From: Argyresthia goedartella
Lineage: Eukaryota; Arthropoda; Insecta; Lepidoptera; Argyresthiidae
Direction: 5' to 3'
Assembly (NCBI GenBank): GCA_949825045.1
Contig: OX463827.1
Coordinates: 3,990,501 to 4,054,500, forward strand
DNA length: 64,000 bases
Shown here: positions 58,647-64,000 of the stretch, piece after piece
Layout: every line of letters begins with the position of its first letter
How positions within the stretch are numbered: position 1 is the first letter of the stretch
Translations under genes and position numbers: made by a program
Notes under the pieces: model-generated
The model's database searches: none
The model's input: only the letters and a program-made list of their open reading frames with translations
What the model was told of the DNA's origin: nothing

Positions 58647-59965
58647 TTTGGAACGTGGAGTTTGGAATCTATCCCTGTGGCTTTCCCTTCCTTTAGGTTG
58701 TTTATGGCCAGGTTCAGTTCGGACAGGTTGAAAGGAGTGAAGAGAAGACCATCCACAACTGAACGTTGGCTTGACAGTTTGGGTAGTGGGACCCGTCTCA
58801 CCGTTTGTCCATTCTTGAAGACCTGGGCTGCTATTTGGTCTCCTGACACTTTTGAGTGGGCGTTGCTGATCTTGGGGTCGCAGTTTAGCTTTCTGATGAA
58901 AAGGCCAGGCTTTTTTGCTGTTGTGCTTCATACCCATTCCTTGGACTAGGTTGCACCATCTGTCTCGTCTGCACTCAGCCAGTGCTTTCTTGAGACAAAC
59001 TCCTTCTGCTGTCGTCTCTTCCGCGAACGGACTCCATGAGCGTTTTTAGGTCAAGGGTTAGTCCTGGGACATGGCTGGTTCTACATCCTCTGGGGATATG
59101 TTGGCGGGAAGCTGTCTTCACTGCGCGGATGAAAAGGTCGTAGTTATCCACCTAGGGTTCAAAAACAGCTTTTAAATAGAATTTAAATCTATGTCTGAAC
59201 GGAACGGTGCGGGGACGAATGGCTGAGGTAACCAGGCACAGCAGAGGTCGGTATTGGGTTCGTGGGATGGGATCATCCATCTTCTTTCAAGGTAGATGAG
59301 GTCTGGGTTGTACCCTCTGCGCCAGCGACCGCTGTTAAAACTGGAGGGGAGCTTTGGGTCATGTATTAAGTCCAGTTTAGATACGTCTGCCCATTCTTTG
59401 ACCCTGATTCCATCTCTGTTTATGTCCGAGTAGCCCCAAGTCTCGCTGCGGCTGTTAAAGTCACCGAGAATGAAGTTTATCCGGTATTCTGGCGAGGCTG
59501 GAACCATCAAATGGTGTGTTTGGTGGCTTGTAGACTGATGCTACTGAACAGCTGGATAGTCTTACCGTGATTCAGCCAGCAATGTTCACGTCCACTCCCT
59601 CTACACTGATGTCCGGCTTCACAAACACCACACTGCCATGTTGACTATGCGGGATTTCACCAATGAGGGTCACGTCCTCTACACGAGGTCGGTTATTGTC
59701 TGGTCCTCTATATGTTTCCTGAACACAGAGGACGTCAAAGTCAATATTTTTCGACAGGTCCGCAAGGATCTGCTCTTTGTCGTGCGATATGCCTTCGAAG
59801 TTTATCGAATCCATGGTTAATATTGGCCCTGATAAGGACCGTTCGCTGTTTGGTGTTGTCGTATCCAGGTTTCTGCGCTCTAGTATTATACGTTTCCTGT
59901 TTGCAGCAATTGGTTTCACAGAGGTTTCTGTCCTCTGCTACTCACGGGAGAGGCCCGAGTGCCGC
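58647..59965 (-). mobile_element. Non-LTR retrotransposon E3: endonuclease and start of RT, broken
   Basis: On the minus strand an endonuclease begins near 59820: MDSINFEGISHDKEQILADL, then DVLCVQETYRG (APE-type motif with catalytic Glu), VFVKPDISVEG, and after a frame change FILGDFNSRSETWGY (catalytic GDFN, about 59490) and DLIHDPKLPSSF. The linker and beginning of RT follow at 58650-58950, with FTPFNLSELNLAINNLKEGK. It stops at 58647 where E1 ends, so the RT core is absent here. Frameshifts and stops; dead. Jockey-like endonuclease. Confidence 0.82.
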
Positions 59966-60004
59966 AGAATACACTCTTCGGGAAGGCTTGCTGCATCCCC
60001 CCCC

Positions 60005-60280
60005 CAAGTGTCAAATTATATTAAATTTAAATGCAAGCGAACTCCACTGTACTCCATTTAGTTTAATGTGCTTTAAAATGCGAGTATAACCCACTGTATT
60101 CGATTTAATTGGTTCCGCCGGCATTTTAATTTAATTTAAAAGTACAATGTACTATAATAATTTCATCGAATCTCAATAATTACGTTAAGTATTATCTGCT
60201 TATTTTGTGCTTTTTAAAGTACCGCAGGTGTTTTTTTTGTTTCTTTAATTACGCCATTCATTATATACTCTAGCTGAGCC
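60005..60280 (+). repeat. Dispersed repeat M, copy 2
   Basis: CAAATTATATTAAATTTAAA followed by GTGCTTTTTAAAGTACCGCAG and a T run, as at 47335-47480. It lies just upstream (in minus sense) of the E3 endonuclease and may be 5' LINE sequence. Confidence 0.5.
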
Positions 60281-61385
60281 CGCAACTTTGTCTGCGAATA
60301 CCTAGGATTTATCATTATCCAAGAAACATTACCCTCCTTCTTCTTTTTTCTTCTGCAGTCGGAAAAAAAGTATCGTATATGTTTTTCTAGCTTATAAACT
60401 ATTTGTGACTTAAATTTAATTAAAATCCGTTGTGCCGTTTTAGCGTGATTGAGGAATTAACACACAAACATCTAAATATCGCTACTTTCTTACAATATTA
60501 GTTTGATACGATGAATATGTCGCGCGGCCCAGCTTATTTCCTTTGTACCGTACAACAGAACCAGATGAAACTGGTAACCGCTCAGGCTTCCCGTGGGGGG
60601 AAGACGAAGTATACAGGGTTTTTTTTTTGGTTCCCTAGCCATAACTATATATGGCTTATGGAAAGATATAAAAAAATATTTGGTAAAAAAACAACTCTTC
60701 TATTTTTGGTGTTCCGTACCTAGAACAGGAAAAACGGAACCATTATAGGATCACTCATGTGCCTGCCCTAGGTGTGTAAAAGTAATATTAAACGACCGAA
60801 CTCTGAACCAAATATGAATATGAATAAGAATATGTTGAAATTTGGTTCACTTACTAATGTATGTATATGTGTGGCCCAAACAAATCGTTTTACACAAGCA
60901 AATACATTTTGAATTTGGGGCGCAAATTTTGGGGGGTAAATCAGACAATAAAAATAAAAGTTTTTCAAACTGTATCGTGTAATATGTTTTTATATATATA
61001 TATATATATGATTTAAAATATTGTTTTTCATAAAGCTTGGTTAAAATATGTATAATAATATAGACCAAAAAGACAATTTCCCTCCCCCCCACCACTACGC
61101 TCCGAAACTTCAGAACCTTTTTTTTAAATACGCTACTATTGGATCAAAAATGAGAAATGGATGGGGCATATCTGAAATAAAAAAAAAATTCCAATCTGTA
61201 TGGTGTGACGTCTAATGAAAGAGGCTTGTTGAGAGAATCTCATTTTTTTTTGGATAAACCTAAAATGCTAATTAAAAAAAAGATAAAAAAAATAAGCAAA
61301 AAAAAGACGGGCAATACATAACCGAGTAAAGTCCTTTCCAGAAGCCCACAAAATATTGGAAGACGAATAAAATGCCTTTAAAAAA
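60281..61385. other. No gene; AT-rich with small repeat pieces
   Basis: Contains a fragment of repeat G at 60700-60760 (GTTCCGTACCTAGAACAGGA, then AAAACGGAACCATTATAGGA) and a (TA)n run at 60990-61009. No coding frame supported. Confidence 0.5.
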
Positions 61386-62240
61386 AATTAGTCCACAATA
61401 TTAGCGATATATGACCTCTTAAAACATGTATATGGCAGTATCAATAATAGACAATATGTCTCAGTGATCTTCATAGACATGACTAAGGTTTTCGATTTCG
61501 CAGACCACAAACTATTGAAATTGAAAACAGTTTTGCATTATCAATAGTATAGATAAAACGGGAACAGAACAAAACCAAGCGTCCGAAATTAAGGCTGTAG
61601 AATACGAAGTACCACAGGGAAGTATCTTGGGGCCTCTCCTGTTCCTAGCCTATATAAATGACCTACCAGAAAGTGATCCACATCCTACAGTTTTGTTCGG
61701 GATGAATGTTCCGTTGTCATAAAATGTACAGAGCCACTAATCTTCGAACTGGATATTAACAATACATTGAGTGGGCTTGTCGAATGGCTTCAGAATAACA
61801 ATCTTAAAATTAACATACAAAAAACTATGCAATTTCATCCACCACAAGCAAACCCACCGAAACTAAACATAAACTTTGATAACAATAACGTAGAAATAGT
61901 TCAAACAATAAAATTATTTGGACTGCACCTAGGCCAACACTGCGGATGGAAACTGCATATAGAAAAACTGTGCTATTAGATAAATGGCTTTGTTTACCCT
62001 CTAATGAGATTAGCGCAGATTGCGATCGCAGAGGCACTGATACTGCATAATTCGGATATGTGCATTCTCTCCTTAGTTACGGTAGCATCTTTTTCAGAAA
62101 ATCTTTTGATATGGAAACAATATTTAGGCATCAGAAAAAATGTATAAGGGTCATCGCATAAAAATACGGAAAGCTGCAAACCCTTCTTCAAAAAATATTC
62201 TGTGAATATTTGAAGCGTCTACCTATTGCCGTTATCAATA
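61386..62240 (+). mobile_element. Non-LTR retrotransposon E6, degenerate
   Basis: RT motifs in broken frames: AIYDLLKHVYGSINNRQYVS, FIDMTKVFDFADHKLL (motif A), VPQGSILGPLLFLAYINDLP (61609-61668), then the catalytic box altered to VLFGMNV near 61695. Next come LVEWLQNNNLKINIQKT and KLFGLHLG. It ends against a repeat G fragment. Confidence 0.82.
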
Positions 62241-62261
62241 TAGAGCAAAAACTAGTAAAAA

Positions 62262-62340
62262 AAAACGTGTTTGTTGTATGGGAGCCCCCCTTAAATATTT
62301 GGTTTATTTTTATATAGGTACCTTCGGGTACCGAACCCTT
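62262..62340 (-). repeat. Repeat G fragment
   Basis: GTTTGTTGTATGGGAGCCCC, CTTAAATATTTGGTTTATTT and TCGGGTACCGAACCCTTA, a deleted antisense version of the repeat at 3526-3770. Confidence 0.75.
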
Positions 62341-62810
62341 ATAATAAGTAAGAGTTATTTTTTTTAGCATGCACCATTTCAATTTGTTTTCAATAGTTAC
62401 CAAAAAAATGTAAATATATTAGTTTTTTCATAAATTGATTGTCCTCCAGCAATTGTCGTGAAAAAAGTGGCTATGGGTCCCAAAATAACCCTGTATGTAT
62501 GTTTAATGCGTGAAATAACAATACATTCACAACAATACAGGTACATTTAGATAAACACAATCAGACAGCGGAGATAGCGGTTCGTTCACATAGCGTTTTC
62601 TAGGTTACCTCTAACTAAACATTTTATCGGTCATTGATAAAACTCCAGTGTTCAAGGCGATCAATAAAAATACCTTATTGAAATAATTCGAAAACCCTCC
62701 CCTTAGCATTTGGACCATTTCGCAAAATATCGAATGGTCCCGCCAGTCCAGTAGCCCCAGTGCGATTTTGGAATAAAGTTTACTTTTCTATGTCCACGAT
62801 CGATCGATCT
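62341..62810. other. No gene recognised
   Basis: AT-rich spacer; frame 62188-62403 (minus) crosses the repeat and is not a gene. Confidence 0.45.
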
Positions 62811-63485
62811 TAGGGCTCCGTACCCGAAGGGTGTCAAATAGGGACCCTATAGCTAAGCCTCCGCGATGCGTCTGTCTGTCTATCACTTAAAAGGGGTCCG
62901 CATACCAGAAACAGTTTCAATATCCCTTCCCCTGCGAATTTACAAATCATCGTCATTCAAATATAATCGATAATAACACGTGATCTACCATACGTTTCGG
63001 TGGCGATTGGTTTGACGTCAGATCCGCTATCTATAGGGGTGGTGCTAGGTTCTTTACCGATTTTTTTGTTTTTGTTTTATAAGCTAGCGGTATTCGCATC
63101 GGAATCCATCTTGCCGAGACGTGTACTGGATGGGTGTCCGTTTCTATGTGGCATTTATTTCGGGCGCTTCCGTACGCCGCGCCGTAGGTCCCGTCTGCTA
63201 TCGCTACTCGGTGCTAGTAGTCGTAAAGCTGGTCAGAGGCCCTAATAGGGCAGCTTGAAATCATCTGGCAGTTGGGTTGGCCACTAGTTCCGACAACCCT
63301 CCGTCAACCCGCACTGAGCCTGCGTGGTGGAGTATGGCTAACCTTACTCGTATCCGGGTAAAGGCCCGTGCTCCTCGGTGGGGACATTATTGGGTTACAT
63401 TATTATTATAAATCTTTGTCCTTAAATTTTTGTACGATGGAATGGAACCCTTCGTGTGTGAGTCCGACACGCGCTTGACCAATTT
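62811..63485 (+). repeat. Repeat G copy, interrupted by a second element
   Basis: Starts AGGGCTCCGTACCCGAAGGG, with ATGCGTCTGTCTGTCTATCA, and resumes at 63421 with TTGTACGATGGAATGGAACC and CCTTCGTGTGTGAGTCCGAC. The middle, about 63000-63416, is another insertion. Confidence 0.75.
63000..63416 (+). mobile_element. Insertion in repeat G ending in repeat L
   Basis: GC-richer block. Its 3' end (63330-63412) reads GGAGTATGGCTAACCTTACT, GTAAAGGCCCGTGCTCCTCG, GTGGGGACATTATTGGGTTA and (ATT)n, the same as the fragment at 33866-33950. The frame 63000-63245 is probably transposon-derived; I do not recognise it. Left boundary uncertain. Confidence 0.55.
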
Positions 63486-63778
63486 ATTAACCTAAAAAAT
63501 GTCTCTCCTTTTCCTATTCGAAATAGCACAGGCACTAAAGTCATCATAATTTTGATATTAATTCGATCGTTTAAATTACCAAAATGGAACTCAGCTTTAT
63601 TTCATAAAGCCACCAAACCAAACAAGTTATTTTCGAATATTACTTAGTGCACATTCAGTTACCATGGTTGTGTGTTAAGAAAATGTTTTCCAACACGAAA
63701 GGTGTTTACGAAATGACCTCAACTGAACTTTTAGAAACAATTGTTTCAGGAAAAAGTGAAATCTACATAACCTACCTA

Positions 63779-63781
<3 letters not shown>
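63486..63781. other. No gene recognised
   Basis: AT-rich sequence up to the TA repeat. Confidence 0.5.

Positions 63782-63824
<43 letters not shown>
63782..63824. repeat. (TA)n microsatellite
   Basis: About 21 TA units in a row, ending before GTGTATGTAC. Confidence 0.95.
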
Positions 63825-63828
<4 letters not shown>

Positions 63829-63876
63829 ATGTACTCTCAATGATAGTTTAAATAGGAGATTGAACTATCATAATTA

Positions 63877-63904
63877 GTATCCTAGCGTGGGGCCAGAAGC
63901 AGTG
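63877..63904 (+). mobile_element. Family B SINE tail fragment
   Basis: TAGTATCCTAGCGTGGGGCC followed by AGAAGCAG matches the tail at 19055-19085. The rest of the element is absent. Confidence 0.6.
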
Positions 63905-64000
63905 TCTGGATGCAGTATAAGTTAATATGTTTTGCATATTTAAAGAGCCGGGCGAGCATATTCGTTGCCACTAAGATATTGACATGATAAAAAAGTTTAA

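Noticed and set aside
1..64000. CRISPR array, prokaryotic operon or integrated phage
   Set aside because: No spaced direct repeats with unique spacers, no ribosome-binding patterns and no phage genes; the window is eukaryotic.

Overview
This is an AT-rich insect window, almost certainly from a moth or butterfly. Three things point there: tRNA-derived SINEs of the lepidopteran type (one an almost full HaSE-like copy), the interspersed repeat that opens with a GGTTCCGTACC motif followed by a TCCG-rich stretch, and many decayed non-LTR retrotransposons. There is no prokaryotic gene organisation. Most open reading frames in the window are chance or antisense frames, some with non-ATG starts, and are not listed as genes.

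The one confidently recognised host gene is a SoxC-group HMG-box transcription factor (Sox4/11/12; fly Sox14). Its last coding exon is 30008-30733 on the plus strand, preceded by a strong splice acceptor. The exon carries a complete HMG box, a basic stretch, a Ser/Pro-rich linker and the acidic C-terminal region typical of SoxC. The N-terminal exon was not found. A repeat-poor AT-rich stretch of about 5.7 kb follows (30734-36438), with several AATAAA signals, and could be a long 3' UTR. A second, weak host-gene candidate is an exon-like frame at 25445-25888 with a BESS-like motif.

Layout: 1-4000 holds SINEs, a repeat with a large imperfect hairpin, and a GGTTCCGTACC-type repeat. 4000-13000 is repeat-poor and has no recognisable gene. 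13000-22000 holds a TA-flanked MITE, an exact 12 x 42 bp minisatellite, several SINEs and small repeats. 23100-24222 is a decayed LINE (family E1). 26300-28400 holds an inverted repeat pair and a terminal-inverted-repeat MITE. 30008-36438 is the SoxC exon and its downstream region. 36900-48600 contains a second MITE copy and several dead LINEs (E4, two RTE-type fragments, E1 tails). 48900-64000 is dense transposon debris: two abutting MITEs, an internally deleted zinc-finger/RT element (E5), a TIR element with a PIF/Harbinger-like peptide, and a nest in which E1 carries both a LINE with an open 406-codon RT frame (E2) and a SINE. E3 and E6 fragments and further repeats follow.

The transposons do not form a functional system with the gene; they record successive insertions. 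I found no convincing new biological system. The most unusual structures are the minisatellite that seems to derive from the promoter part of a SINE, the inverted target copy at the 5' junction of E2, an internal module shared by two MITE families, and two hairpin-forming repeats. Family names E1-E6, F, G, H, J, K, L, M and N are labels used only here.
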